This document shows positions 33,759 to 42,506 of a DNA stretch of 64,000 nucleotides, piece by piece (the stretch's first letter is position 1; every line of letters begins with the position of its first letter). Below the pieces are notes generated by a model that saw nothing but the letters and a program-made list of their open reading frames with translations, had not been told where the DNA came from and searched no databases. The position numbers were made by a program, and so were the translations under genes. This DNA is from Nocardia mexicana NBRC 108244 (GTDB taxonomy: Bacteria; Actinomycetota; Actinomycetes; Mycobacteriales; Mycobacteriaceae), in the NCBI RefSeq assembly GCF_001613165.1, contig NZ_BDBV01000017.1, positions 43,507 to 107,506 on the forward strand, in the 5' to 3' direction.

Positions 33759-35417
33759 TCATCCCAGTACCGCCAGGGCTCGCTGGAAATACTCCTCGCG
33801 CGCGGCGAGACCGTTGAAGCCGCCGTTGACGGCCTGGGTGACCGCGGCGAAATCGCCCATGTCCGCGAGCGTGTTGATATCGCGGGATGTCCAGTACCAC
33901 TGGGCAATTCGGAATCCGATGTCCGGCGCGGCCGCCAGTTCGGGATTACCCTCGAGATCGAGGCCCAGCGCCTCGCCCGCCGCCCGGTAGTTGCCCCTGC
34001 CGGTCAGCTGGATGGGGCCGCGGCCGTGGTAGCGGGGACCGTCACCGGGTTCGGTATTGCCGGCGGCCGTGTTCGGCTGGCCCGGGTCGTACTGGCTGAA
34101 GTAGTCGTCGTCGCCCAGTTCTTCGAAGTAGCGGAGCTGACAGCTCTCGTGAGCCAGCTGCGCCAGAAACGCGGCCTGCCGTGGCGGCGTGGTGATCCCG
34201 CCCTCGGCCATGGCGGTGTTGAGCGCGGGCAGATACTCCTGCGCCCGATCCAGCGGCAGGTCCGGCATGATCGCGACGAGTTGTTCGGCGGTGATCCCGG
34301 GCGGCGGATCGATCGCGGTGTGCGGCTGCGCGGCCGGGACTGAGGCGACCACGCCGGTTTCGGATGGCTCGCCCTGGTTATGCGGGTTCGCGGTCAGCAC
34401 CGCAGCGGTCTCGGCGGGAGTGCCAGGCATGCCCCGCCCGACTGGGCCGAACTGACCGTCTTGCGCCGAAGTAGCCGGACCCGGTGCCGCCGAAGTTGTT
34501 TCATCGGATCGTGCGGTACCAGGGACCGTTGCCGCAGGCTCAACCGATTCCGCGTCCTCAGCCGCGGAGGGCGTGCTCTGTGCGCTCCCCTCGGCACTGG
34601 GTGCGCCCTCCGCGGACTCAGCCGACTCCCCGTCCTCGGCTGCGGCGAGAACACCAGAGGTGCTCCCCTCAGGCTCGAATACATCGTCAGGCGGCGGCGG
34701 TTCCGTTGGCACTTCACCGGCCCCGGGCGGAGACGCATCGGACGGAATCGGCTCATCGTCCGGTCGGCCCGAAGGCCCGGGACGCGGTTCCTCGTTCGCG
34801 GTTCCGGGCACCTCCCCCGATCCGGTCCGGTCCGCGGTTTCCGGCCCGCCGGGACGATGCACATCGGGAGTTGTCTGCCCACCCGGAGTAACGAGCGCCC
34901 CCAGACCATCGAGGATAAGCCTCGGAAAGTCGAAAGCCCTTGCCAGTTCTGCTATTTCGGCGCCGACCGCCGCGATTGCCGCCCGGCCCCGCTGGTCGGC
35001 GCGCTCGACTGCCGCCACGGCCTCGGCGATGACCTCGGCCCATTCCTGCGCGGTCTCACCCGCGACGACCGACCAGTCGTCGGCGATCCTGCACCCCGCG
35101 GCCTCGGCATCTGCCACGTAATCGAGCAGCGCCAGCGCCGTGTAGTGCAGGTCCGACAGCGCCCGGGCCCCGGCCTCCCGCAGCTTCTCGGCATGCTCGC
35201 ACAGCACCTGGTGCTGCCGGTGCGCCGCATCGACATGGGCGCGCACCGCGTCGTAGGACAGGCCCTGCCAGCCGTCGCCGTCGAGGCGGTGACAGGTATC
35301 GCGCACCGTGGCCGACAGCGTCTCCAACTCCTCGATGCGGCGGTCGAGTTCCGCGCACAGCAGGTCGGCCGCCTCCAGCGCACGCCACCTCAGCACGACC
35401 GGCCGCGGCGGGATCAT
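33759..35417 (-). CDS. WXG100-like/GH19 lysozyme fusion (candidate type VII-secreted hydrolase)
   Basis: A 552-residue protein with three parts. Residues 1-175 are alpha-helical and ESX/WXG-like: HRLDGDGWQGLSYDAVRAHV puts a W-x-G at 50-52, followed by long Glu/Ala-rich helices. Residues 180-370 form a Pro/Glu/Ser/Thr-rich linker. Residues 374-552 resemble the GH19 chitinase/lysozyme domain with QLAHESCQLRYFEE (probable catalytic Glu424) and YHGRGPIQLTGRGNYR (463-478). No signal peptide. The ATG overlaps the stop of a small WXG-like gene. I infer a secreted peptidoglycan- or chitin-cleaving effector. Confidence 0.78.
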   Translation of the reverse strand: MIPPRPVVLRWRALEAADLLCAELDRRIEELETLSATVRDTCHRLDGDGWQGLSYDAVRAHVDAAHRQHQVLCEHAEKLREAGARALSDLHYTALALLDYVADAEAAGCRIADDWSVVAGETAQEWAEVIAEAVAAVERADQRGRAAIAAVGAEIAELARAFDFPRLILDGLGALVTPGGQTTPDVHRPGGPETADRTGSGEVPGTANEEPRPGPSGRPDDEPIPSDASPPGAGEVPTEPPPPDDVFEPEGSTSGVLAAAEDGESAESAEGAPSAEGSAQSTPSAAEDAESVEPAATVPGTARSDETTSAAPGPATSAQDGQFGPVGRGMPGTPAETAAVLTANPHNQGEPSETGVVASVPAAQPHTAIDPPPGITAEQLVAIMPDLPLDRAQEYLPALNTAMAEGGITTPPRQAAFLAQLAHESCQLRYFEELGDDDYFSQYDPGQPNTAAGNTEPGDGPRYHGRGPIQLTGRGNYRAAGEALGLDLEGNPELAAAPDIGFRIAQWYWTSRDINTLADMGDFAAVTQAVNGGFNGLAAREEYFQRALAVLG

Positions 35418-35725
35418 ATCCCCGCCGCCAGTCGCCGAAGGTCGGCGGCGTGGCAGCGGTCGATCGCGGAGAACGCCTCCACTGCCTGCTCCGTATGCTC
35501 GGCGAGGCGCCGGAAGCACTCGACGCTACGCCGCACGATATCGATTGCCGCACCGGCCGATTCGCACCATTGCGGAGCGGTCTCGCTCTGCGGAATCAGG
35601 TCCGCGATCGTCACGACGGCCTCGGCCGCCGTATCGAAGACCGCACAGAAATCTCGAAACACTTGCAGCGCAACGATTCCGAACCGCAGCACCGCATCCG
35701 TATCGACAACACACGAGCCGGACAT
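35414..35725 (-). CDS. Small ESX/EspC-like (WXG100-superfamily) partner protein
   Basis: A 103-residue helical protein with an AAAGGGGG ribosome site before the ATG. It begins VDTDAVLRFGIVALQVFRDF and contains two amphipathic helices, and lacks a canonical WXG, as do EspC/DUF2580-type proteins. The 4-bp ATGA overlap with the following WXG/GH19 gene and similar helical character suggest a co-secreted or chaperone-like heterodimer partner, as in ESX pairs. It has five Cys, which is unusual for the family. Confidence 0.62.
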   Translation of the reverse strand: MSGSCVVDTDAVLRFGIVALQVFRDFCAVFDTAAEAVVTIADLIPQSETAPQWCESAGAAIDIVRRSVECFRRLAEHTEQAVEAFSAIDRCHAADLRRLAAGI

Positions 35726-35806
35726 GCATCCCCCTTTGCCGTCACTTCTCCGTCCGCCGCCACGGTATCCACGCCCATTCGCGCCTGTCACGGCCCTGCA
35801 CACAGC

Positions 35807-35876
35807 CGCACCCCCTGCGTATTCACGCACCCCCTTTCGTGCGCTGCAGGGGGTGCGTGAACACGCACGGGGTGCG
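35807..35876 (-). terminator. Large 29-bp hairpin downstream of dnaE2, repeat family B
   Basis: Arms 35807-35835 and 35848-35876 pair over 29 positions with two mismatches, around a 12-nt loop. The right arm (AGGGGGTGCGTGAACACGCA and on) is also found as a single copy at 23795-23823. It starts 33 nt after the dnaE2 stop on the minus strand, so a terminator is plausible; it is also a dispersed repeat. Confidence 0.6.
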
Positions 35877-35908
35877 TCGGCAAACCCTCCGGCTCACGCG
35901 CCCGGAGA

Positions 35909-38900
35909 TCAGCGGAAATCGCGGGACTTCGAGGCGACCCGCAGATCCAGGCGCTGCAGGTGTTCGGCGACCACGCTGACCGCGCCCTCGGCATTCTGCA
36001 CCCGGCCCCGGATCAGCAGGGCGGACGCACCCTGCGCTACGCGGCGGTAGCGGCGCCACAGGCCCACCGAGCACACTACGTTCACCATGCCGGTCTCGTC
36101 CTCGAGGTTGACGAAGGTGACGCCGGCGGCGGTCGCGGGCCGCTGACGATGCGTAACAGCGCCCCCGACAAGAACTTTCGACCCGTCGGCCACCTGAGAC
36201 AACCGCGCGGCGGGGAGCGCCCCGAGCGAATCCAGGTGCGAGCGCAGGAATTCGGTCGGATAGCTGCCCGGCGACACGCCGCTCGCCCAGACGTCGGACG
36301 CCGCCAACTCCAGCTCGCTCATGCCGGGCAGGGCGGGTGCGGCGGTGGTGGCGCCGGTGCCGGGCAGCCGGTCGGTCCGTTCCCCCGCCGCCGCGCCCGC
36401 CGCCCACAATGCCTGCCGCCGGGTGATTCCGAGGCTGCCCAGCGCGCCCGCGGTGGCCAGCGATTCCGCCTGCGGCACCGTGAGTTCCACCCGCCCGGTC
36501 AAATCCAGGAACGAGGCATATGGACCCGATTCCCTTGCGGCGACGATCTTTTCGGCGAGATCGTCGCCGATGTGCCGGATCGCGGCGAGCCCGAGACGCA
36601 CCTGCGTACCCCGCTGCTCCAGGGTGGCGCCGGGTCGGCTGTGGTTGATATCCGGGCCGTGCACCACCACCCCGTGCCGCCGAGCGTCGGCGACCAGCGA
36701 TTGCGGCGAATAGAACCCCATCGGCTGCGCGTTCAACAGCCCGGCGCAGAACGCCGCCGGATGATGCAGCTTGAACCAGGCCGAATAGAACACCAGCGAG
36801 GCGAAGCTCTGCGAATGACTTTCCGGGAAGCCGAAATTCGCGAACGCATACACCTTTTCGTAGATGCGGTCCGCCAATTCGCCGGTGATACCGTGCAATT
36901 CGAGCATTCCCTGATAGAAGCGCTCGCGCAGCCGTTCCATCTTCTCCGTGGATCGCTTGGACCCCATCGCCCGGCGCAGCTGGTCCGCCTCCACCGCGCT
37001 GAACCCGGCCACATCGACCGCCATCTGCATCAGCTGCTCCTGGAACAGCGGCACCCCCAGCGTGCGCGACAGCGAATTACGCAGGGCCTCATGGTCGTAG
37101 ACGACCTCCTCGCTGCCGTTGCGACGGCGGATGTAGGGATGCACCGAACCGCCCTGGATGGGGCCGGGCCGGATCAGCGCCACCTCCACGACCAGGTCGT
37201 AGAACTTGCGCGGCCGCAGCCGCGGCAGGGTGGCCATCTGCGCCCGCGACTCCACTTGGAACACCCCCACCGAGTCGGCGCGGCACAGCATTTCGTAGAC
37301 GGCGCGCTCCTGCAGGTCCAGCTCGAACAGCTCGATCCGTTCGCCGGTGTGCTCGTGCACCAGGTCGATCATGTAGTGCAGCGCCGACAGCATGCCCAGG
37401 CCGAGCAGATCGAACTTCACCAGCCCCGCCGCGGCGCAATCGTCCTTGTCCCACTGCAAGACGCTGCGACCGGGCATGCGCGCCCACTCCACCGGGCACA
37501 CATCGGCGACGGGCCGGTCACAGATCACCATGCCGCCGGAGTGGATGCCCAGATGCCTTGGCAGGCCCTCGATCTCACCGGCCAGGGCCAGCACCTCGCC
37601 GGGGATATCGGTGTGGGTCTCCTCCGCCACCCCGGTCCAGCGGCTGACCTGCTTGCTCCACGCGTCCTGCTGTCCGGGCGAAAAGCCCAGCGCCCGAGCG
37701 GCATCGCGCACCGCCGACTTGCCACGATAGGTGATCACGTTGGCCACCTGGGCGGCGTACTCACGGCCGTACTTGGCGTAGACGTGCTGGATCGCCTCCT
37801 CGCGGCGATCGGATTCGATGTCGATGTCGATATCGGGCGGGCCATCGCGCTCCGGCGACAGAAACCGTTCGAACAGCAGATCGTTGGTCACCGGGTCGAC
37901 GTTGGTGATGCCGATCGCGTAGCAGACCGCGGAGTTGGCGGCCGAGCCCCGGCCCTGGCACAGGATGTCGTTCTGCTCGCAGAAGTCGACGATGTCGTGC
38001 ACCACCAGGAAGTAGCCGGGGAAGTGCATGCGCTCGATAATCCCCAGCTCATACTCGATCTGGCTGTACGCCTTGGCATTCCCCGCCCGGGGCCCGTATC
38101 GCCGGGCGGCGCCGTCGAGGGCCAGTTTGCGTAGCCAGGAGTCCTCGTCGTGCCCGGCCGGGACGACGAACGGGGGCAGCTGGGGCGCAATGAGTTTCAG
38201 GTCGAAGGCGCATTCCCAGGCCAGCGCAACGGCATTGGGCACCACCTGCGGGCAGGCCGCGAACAGCCGCGCCATCTCGGCGCCCGAGCGCAGGTGCGCG
38301 CCTCCGGCGGGAGCCAGCCACCCGGCCATCTCGTCCAGGCTCTGCCGGGCCCGGATCGCCGCCAGCGCCATCGCGCGGCGGCGCTGCGCGGGAGCGGCGA
38401 AATGCGCTGCGGTAGTGGCTATCACGGGCAACCCGGCGCTGTCGGCGAGGGCGACCAGCCGGGCATTGCGCTCGTCGTCCTCGGGAACGCCGTGGTGGGT
38501 GAGTTCCACGGTCACCCGGTCCGGGCCGAAGCGTTCCACCAGATCCCGCAGCGCCGCCGCGGCCTCCGCATCACCGTGCCGCAGCGCCTGGCGCACATGA
38601 CCTTTGCGGCATCCGGTGAGAATCTGCCAGTGCCCGCCCGCGGCCTCGGTGAGCCGGTCCAGGTCGTAGCGCAGGATCCCCTTCTCCCCCGCCGCCATGT
38701 GCGCGGCCGAAATCTCCCGCGACAGACGGCGATAGCCCTCCTGGCCCCGCGCCAGGACCAAGAGGTGCGGCCCCGCGGGATCCGGGGCACCGGCACGAGG
38801 TTCGGAATCCGACCATGCCGACTCTTTGCTCCGCCGCGCGACGTCTTCGCCATTCCCGGATGACGAAAACAGGTTTCCCGTCGACGATTCCGGCTCCCCC

Positions 38901-39274
38901 AGGGACAGCTCCGCGCCGAACACCGTCGGCATCCCCCACTCCCGCGCCGCCTCGGCGAACCGCACCACCCCGTACAGCCCGTCGTGATCGGTGAGGGCGA
39001 GCGCCTCCAGCCCCAGCCGCACCGCCTCCTCCACCAGGTCCTCCGGCTGTCCGGCGCCGTCGAGGAAGCTGTAGGCGGAATGCGCGTGCAGCTCGGCGTA
39101 CGGCACCACCGGTTCATCGGACCGCGGGCGCGGACCCGCCCGATACTTGCCGCGCTTGTGCGACCAGGCCGGGCTGTCGCCCCCATCCCCGGGCGGATCG
39201 TCGGCGCGGCCGGGCCGCCCGGACAGCACCCGCTCCATCTCCGCCCACGTCGGCGGGCCGTTACCCCAGCCCAT
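35909..39274 (-). CDS. dnaE2: Error-prone DNA polymerase DnaE2
   Basis: An 1121-residue C-family polymerase. The N-terminal WGNGPPTWAEMERVL is typical of DnaE2. The PHP domain has AELHAHSAYSFLDGA and LTDHDGLYGV; the palm carries the catalytic GPPDIDIDIESDRREE acidic triad; the C-terminus has the OB-fold VSVVAEHLQRLDLR. It performs mutagenic translesion synthesis with ImuA' and ImuB. The ATG at 39274 has a strong GGAGGTG site and overlies a LexA box 27 bp upstream. An in-frame ATG at 39295 is possible. An extra stretch near residues 150-180 (SSTGNLFSSSGNGEDVARRS) looks like a lineage-specific insertion. Confidence 0.95.
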   Translation of the reverse strand: MGWGNGPPTWAEMERVLSGRPGRADDPPGDGGDSPAWSHKRGKYRAGPRPRSDEPVVPYAELHAHSAYSFLDGAGQPEDLVEEAVRLGLEALALTDHDGLYGVVRFAEAAREWGMPTVFGAELSLGEPESSTGNLFSSSGNGEDVARRSKESAWSDSEPRAGAPDPAGPHLLVLARGQEGYRRLSREISAAHMAAGEKGILRYDLDRLTEAAGGHWQILTGCRKGHVRQALRHGDAEAAAALRDLVERFGPDRVTVELTHHGVPEDDERNARLVALADSAGLPVIATTAAHFAAPAQRRRAMALAAIRARQSLDEMAGWLAPAGGAHLRSGAEMARLFAACPQVVPNAVALAWECAFDLKLIAPQLPPFVVPAGHDEDSWLRKLALDGAARRYGPRAGNAKAYSQIEYELGIIERMHFPGYFLVVHDIVDFCEQNDILCQGRGSAANSAVCYAIGITNVDPVTNDLLFERFLSPERDGPPDIDIDIESDRREEAIQHVYAKYGREYAAQVANVITYRGKSAVRDAARALGFSPGQQDAWSKQVSRWTGVAEETHTDIPGEVLALAGEIEGLPRHLGIHSGGMVICDRPVADVCPVEWARMPGRSVLQWDKDDCAAAGLVKFDLLGLGMLSALHYMIDLVHEHTGERIELFELDLQERAVYEMLCRADSVGVFQVESRAQMATLPRLRPRKFYDLVVEVALIRPGPIQGGSVHPYIRRRNGSEEVVYDHEALRNSLSRTLGVPLFQEQLMQMAVDVAGFSAVEADQLRRAMGSKRSTEKMERLRERFYQGMLELHGITGELADRIYEKVYAFANFGFPESHSQSFASLVFYSAWFKLHHPAAFCAGLLNAQPMGFYSPQSLVADARRHGVVVHGPDINHSRPGATLEQRGTQVRLGLAAIRHIGDDLAEKIVAARESGPYASFLDLTGRVELTVPQAESLATAGALGSLGITRRQALWAAGAAAGERTDRLPGTGATTAAPALPGMSELELAASDVWASGVSPGSYPTEFLRSHLDSLGALPAARLSQVADGSKVLVGGAVTHRQRPATAAGVTFVNLEDETGMVNVVCSVGLWRRYRRVAQGASALLIRGRVQNAEGAVSVVAEHLQRLDLRVASKSRDFR

Positions 39275-39300
39275 ACACACCTCCGACCAACCCATGGTAA

Positions 39301-39316
39301 TCGAACATATATTCGA
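39301..39316 (-). promoter_or_regulatory. LexA (SOS) box of dnaE2
   Basis: TCGAACATATATTCGA fits the mycobacterial/actinobacterial SOS consensus TCGAAC-N4-GTTCGA with one change. It lies 27 bp upstream of the dnaE2 ATG. It differs by a single base from the reverse complement of the imuA' box at 53352-53367. Confidence 0.85.
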
Positions 39317-39353
39317 ATATACTGAGTCTAGCGGGCCGTACTTCGAGGGCAAC

Positions 39354-40106
39354 TCACCACTCGCGAGTGGACGGCGTTTCGCCGCACCCCTGGAGCCGTC
39401 CCGGCTCGACATCGATGGACGGGCCGTGCCCGGGGACAAGCGTCCGGGCCGGTTGGCCGCACAGCCGCACGGCGCTGTCGCGGGTGCGGGTTTCGTCATG
39501 GTTGAACACCGTCGGCAGCAACTGCGGTCCGGTATCACGAAGTAGGGGGTGCCCGGTGACCAGCGCGTCGCCGGAGAACAGGACAGCTTCCGACGGCAGG
39601 AGGTAGGCGGTGTGGCCGCTGGTGTGGCCGGGGGTCGGTATCGCGACGAGGCCGCCGGGCAGCGCCGCCAGGGTCGTGGCGTCGCCGGTCGTCGCGGAGG
39701 GGATCGCCATACCGACGTGGCCGTGAATCGCGCGCAGGGTGTGCGCGACCCAGCGGCGCCCGCGGCGGGTGGTGAGCTGCCTGACCATTCCGGCAAGGGT
39801 GATCTGTTGCAGGTATTCACGTTTGGCGTGCCGGACTTCCTCTGCACCGGCGTAGACGGGCATCCCCACCCGTTCGACGAGCGCGGGAATCGCCCCGATG
39901 TGATCGAGGTGAGCGTGGGTGATCAGCACGGCGGCGATATCGGTGAGCCGATGGCCGATCTGCCGCACCGATCCGAGCACGTCGCCGGTATCGGCGGGAT
40001 ACCCCGCATCGATGAGGGTGACGCCGGAGCCGTCGCTGACCAGAGCCCAGTTGACGTTCGTGCCGGCCACGACGTGGACGGAGTCGGAGACCTGCTCGAT
40101 TTTCAC
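39354..40106 (-). CDS. MBL-fold metallo-hydrolase
   Basis: A 250-residue metallo-beta-lactamase-fold protein with THAHLDHIG (zinc motif HxHxDH), then PTPGHTSGHTAYL, LFSGDALVTG and VPGHGPSI, so a full two-metal site is likely. The GTG start at 40106 has only a weak GAGAGAAG site. It is 16 bp after the fumarylacetoacetate-hydrolase-like gene and probably in the same operon, which would process ring-cleavage or lactone intermediates. Substrate unknown. Confidence 0.85.
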   Translation of the reverse strand: MKIEQVSDSVHVVAGTNVNWALVSDGSGVTLIDAGYPADTGDVLGSVRQIGHRLTDIAAVLITHAHLDHIGAIPALVERVGMPVYAGAEEVRHAKREYLQQITLAGMVRQLTTRRGRRWVAHTLRAIHGHVGMAIPSATTGDATTLAALPGGLVAIPTPGHTSGHTAYLLPSEAVLFSGDALVTGHPLLRDTGPQLLPTVFNHDETRTRDSAVRLCGQPARTLVPGHGPSIDVEPGRLQGCGETPSTREW

Positions 40107-40122
40107 GGGTGTGCTTCTCTCA

Positions 40123-41079
40123 CTACAGAATCCGATGTTCTATGACGCCGATGCCGTCGATCTCCAGTCGCAGATCGTCGCCGGAGACCGGCCAGCGGCC
40201 CAGCTCCATGCCGCTGCCGCCGGGCAGGGTGCCCGAGGACAGCAGTTCGCCAGGGTAGAGCTGCTCGCCGCGGGACACGTGGGCGATCGCCTCGGCCATG
40301 GAGTACCGCATGGCGTGAGTTCCGGTGCGCGAGACCACATTTCCGTTGACGGACACCGTGGCGGTCAGGCTGTCGAGACGGTCGGCGATCGCCGGTCCCG
40401 CCACCGCGGTGGCCGACATCGATGTGGCGAAGTGTTTGGACCGTTGCGGCCCGAAACCGGAGCGCATTTCGGCCAACTGCTTGTCGCGGGCGGAGAAGTC
40501 GTTGACCACGACCACCGCCGCGATCGCGGCCGCAGCCTGCTCGACGGTGGCATCGCGCAGCGGCTCTCCCAGTACGACGCCCAGTTCGAGCTCGAAATCC
40601 AGTGCCCGGCTGTAGGAAGGGGCAGCGATCGGAACCCCGGACGGCACGATGGTCAGCGCATTGGACATGTAGTAGATCGGCTGGCGATACCACAGCGGGT
40701 GCGGCCGAAACGCCGGGAAGGTGCGCCGGGTCAGCGCCTCGTAGGCCCTGGCGACCCGGTAACCGGCGGGCACGAAACGCTTGGCCAAGCCGCGAGCGGC
40801 GTCGACGGCGTGCTTCTCGAAGATCATGAAGTCGCGGAAGGACACCGGGCACACCGGCAGCACCGTGGCCCCGTCGGCCAGCCCGAGGGTGTCGTAGCGG
40901 GCGATCTCGAAATCCGCGGTGAACGCATGCGGAGTCATGACAATGCCTGTCGGACCGCCGGGTTCGCCGTAAGCGCGCCAGCCTTCACCGATGTCGATGT
41001 GCGTATCGATACGACGTTCGCCGCGGTTGAGAACGCGCCGCAGCCGCGGCAGCGGCCGCGTCGAACCGGTGCTCAGCAC
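40123..41079 (-). CDS. Fumarylacetoacetate-hydrolase-family protein
   Basis: A 318-residue FAH-superfamily enzyme. The metal ligands DFELELGVVLGEPL (Glu-x-Glu), VNDFSARDKQ (Asp) and the Lys in RSKHFATSM are visible. Family members cleave C-C bonds or decarboxylate/isomerise 2-oxo acids in aromatic degradation. The GTG start overlaps the stop of the upstream alpha/beta hydrolase by 7 bp and is coupled to the MBL gene downstream, giving a three-gene catabolic operon. Confidence 0.85.
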   Translation of the reverse strand: MLSTGSTRPLPRLRRVLNRGERRIDTHIDIGEGWRAYGEPGGPTGIVMTPHAFTADFEIARYDTLGLADGATVLPVCPVSFRDFMIFEKHAVDAARGLAKRFVPAGYRVARAYEALTRRTFPAFRPHPLWYRQPIYYMSNALTIVPSGVPIAAPSYSRALDFELELGVVLGEPLRDATVEQAAAAIAAVVVVNDFSARDKQLAEMRSGFGPQRSKHFATSMSATAVAGPAIADRLDSLTATVSVNGNVVSRTGTHAMRYSMAEAIAHVSRGEQLYPGELLSSGTLPGGSGMELGRWPVSGDDLRLEIDGIGVIEHRIL

Positions 41080-42401
41080 GCCGCGCCGGGGGCGGCCAGA
41101 TGGTCGGCGAGGAACCGCGCCGTCAATGCCGACCAGTGCTCGGCATTGCCCATGGCGCAGTGGTCGTCATCGGCGTAAAGCACCAGTTGCGCGTTCGCGG
41201 CGTCGATGGCGATATCGATCGAATCCCGGGTGCTGACCAGCGTGTCGCGAGCCCCGTTGATCACCAGCAGCGGGATCTCGATCCGGCGGCACAGCTCGGT
41301 CAGCGACAGGTTCCGCAGTCGCCGCGCAAGATCCGCGGTGTTCCCGGCCCCCAGGGTGTTGCTCAGGGTCGACACCATGATCTCCGGCATCCCGATCGAA
41401 TTGAGCGGGCCGAAGCTGCGATGGGAGAGCGGCCCGTTGGCGACGGCGACCTGCAACCGAGGATCCGTCGCAGCCATGCGGACGGACCAGTAGGCACCGA
41501 AACTGAAGCCCACCATGCCGATTCGGTCGCCATCGATGCGGGGATCGGCGACCAGGTAATCGATGACCTTCGAATAGATCCCCTCGGAAGCCGGTGTCAG
41601 CGGCCGTTCGTAGGAGTAGGTGCCGGGCATCTCCATCACAAAGGTGCCCATACCGTTGCCGCGTTGGGCGAGGAGGGGAATCGCCATCTCGGCCAGCGTG
41701 CCCTCCAGTCCGTTCGTGGCCAGTAGGGTCGGCACTGCGGCGGCGCCCACCGGAAGCATGAGGAACCCACGCACCCGATCACCGCCGCCGATCGGGATCT
41801 GTACCGCTTCGATGATCATGCCCATCGCGGGTGCCAATGCGAGCAGCAGCACCTCGCACAGGCGGTGGGATCGTTCGTACGCGCGCAACCGCTGCGGGCT
41901 CCAACCCGGCCACGCGGCGACGAACTCGTAGGTCAGCGCCTTGATCAGGCCGTCCAGCGCGACAGCGGCATCGGTGGCGTCGGGGTGTTCGGCGCAAAAC
42001 CGTTCGACCGCAGCGGGATCGGCCACGGTCCCGCGGTCGGCGAGAATGGTCACCGCCGGTGCGAGGAGTTCCCCGAGGGCACCCGGGTCGAACTCCTGAT
42101 CGAGCAGTTGGTGTGCCCCGGGGCCGCCCAGTCGCAGGAGCGCCGCATCGGCGCGGGCGAGGTGCTCGGCGGCGAAGTCCTCCCAGTAACCGGCCCAGCG
42201 AGCGTCCTCGAACGACCGGCAACCGGCTAGCTCGGCGCCGAACCGGTCCCGATGGATCCCACCCAGATGGCCGAACCTGTCGGCGAACAACCGGGGCAGG
42301 AAGGGGGCGACGCCCCGACGGCGGGCCGCGTGTTCGGTGGTGTGGGTCATCGCGCACGCGCTGACCGTCAGGCGCTGCGCCAGTTCCAGCAACGACGTCA
42401 C
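41073..42401 (-). CDS. Alpha/beta hydrolase (FrsA/2,6-dihydroxypseudooxynicotine-hydrolase-like)
   Basis: A 442-residue protein. A helical N-terminal part of about 180 residues is followed by an alpha/beta-hydrolase domain with the nucleophile in VGFSFGAYWSVRM and a C-terminal YADDDHCAMG His. The size and cap resemble the C-C hydrolases of nicotine or aromatic degradation. GTG at 42401 after AGAGGCGAG; an upstream TTG (42428) is less likely. It is the first gene of the operon with the FAH and MBL genes. Repeats in the promoter suggest control by the divergent TetR. Confidence 0.78.
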   Translation of the reverse strand: MTSLLELAQRLTVSACAMTHTTEHAARRRGVAPFLPRLFADRFGHLGGIHRDRFGAELAGCRSFEDARWAGYWEDFAAEHLARADAALLRLGGPGAHQLLDQEFDPGALGELLAPAVTILADRGTVADPAAVERFCAEHPDATDAAVALDGLIKALTYEFVAAWPGWSPQRLRAYERSHRLCEVLLLALAPAMGMIIEAVQIPIGGGDRVRGFLMLPVGAAAVPTLLATNGLEGTLAEMAIPLLAQRGNGMGTFVMEMPGTYSYERPLTPASEGIYSKVIDYLVADPRIDGDRIGMVGFSFGAYWSVRMAATDPRLQVAVANGPLSHRSFGPLNSIGMPEIMVSTLSNTLGAGNTADLARRLRNLSLTELCRRIEIPLLVINGARDTLVSTRDSIDIAIDAANAQLVLYADDDHCAMGNAEHWSALTARFLADHLAAPGAAC

Positions 42402-42431
42402 TGTCTCGCCTCTCACTCCGTATCGCAAATT

Positions 42432-42498
42432 GCAGAATCTACTGCTTTAACGAGAGTAGGCATGCCAGACGATCAAAAGCAAGAGGTTCTGCTTTAAC
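42432..42498. promoter_or_regulatory. Two direct-repeat operator candidates before the TetR gene
   Basis: 20-bp boxes at 42432-42451 and 42479-42498 share GCA at the start and end in CTGCTTTAAC, agreeing at 15 of 20 positions. They lie 47 bp apart in the divergent promoter between the alpha/beta hydrolase operon and the TetR gene. Probably the binding sites of the repressor encoded at 42507. Confidence 0.5.
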
Positions 42499-42506
42499 AT
42501 GGTGGG

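Noticed and set aside
35960..38134. 724-codon open frame on the plus strand
   Set aside because: It lies opposite the well-supported dnaE2 gene, has Arg/His-rich composition and no domain; a mirror-frame artefact of high GC.
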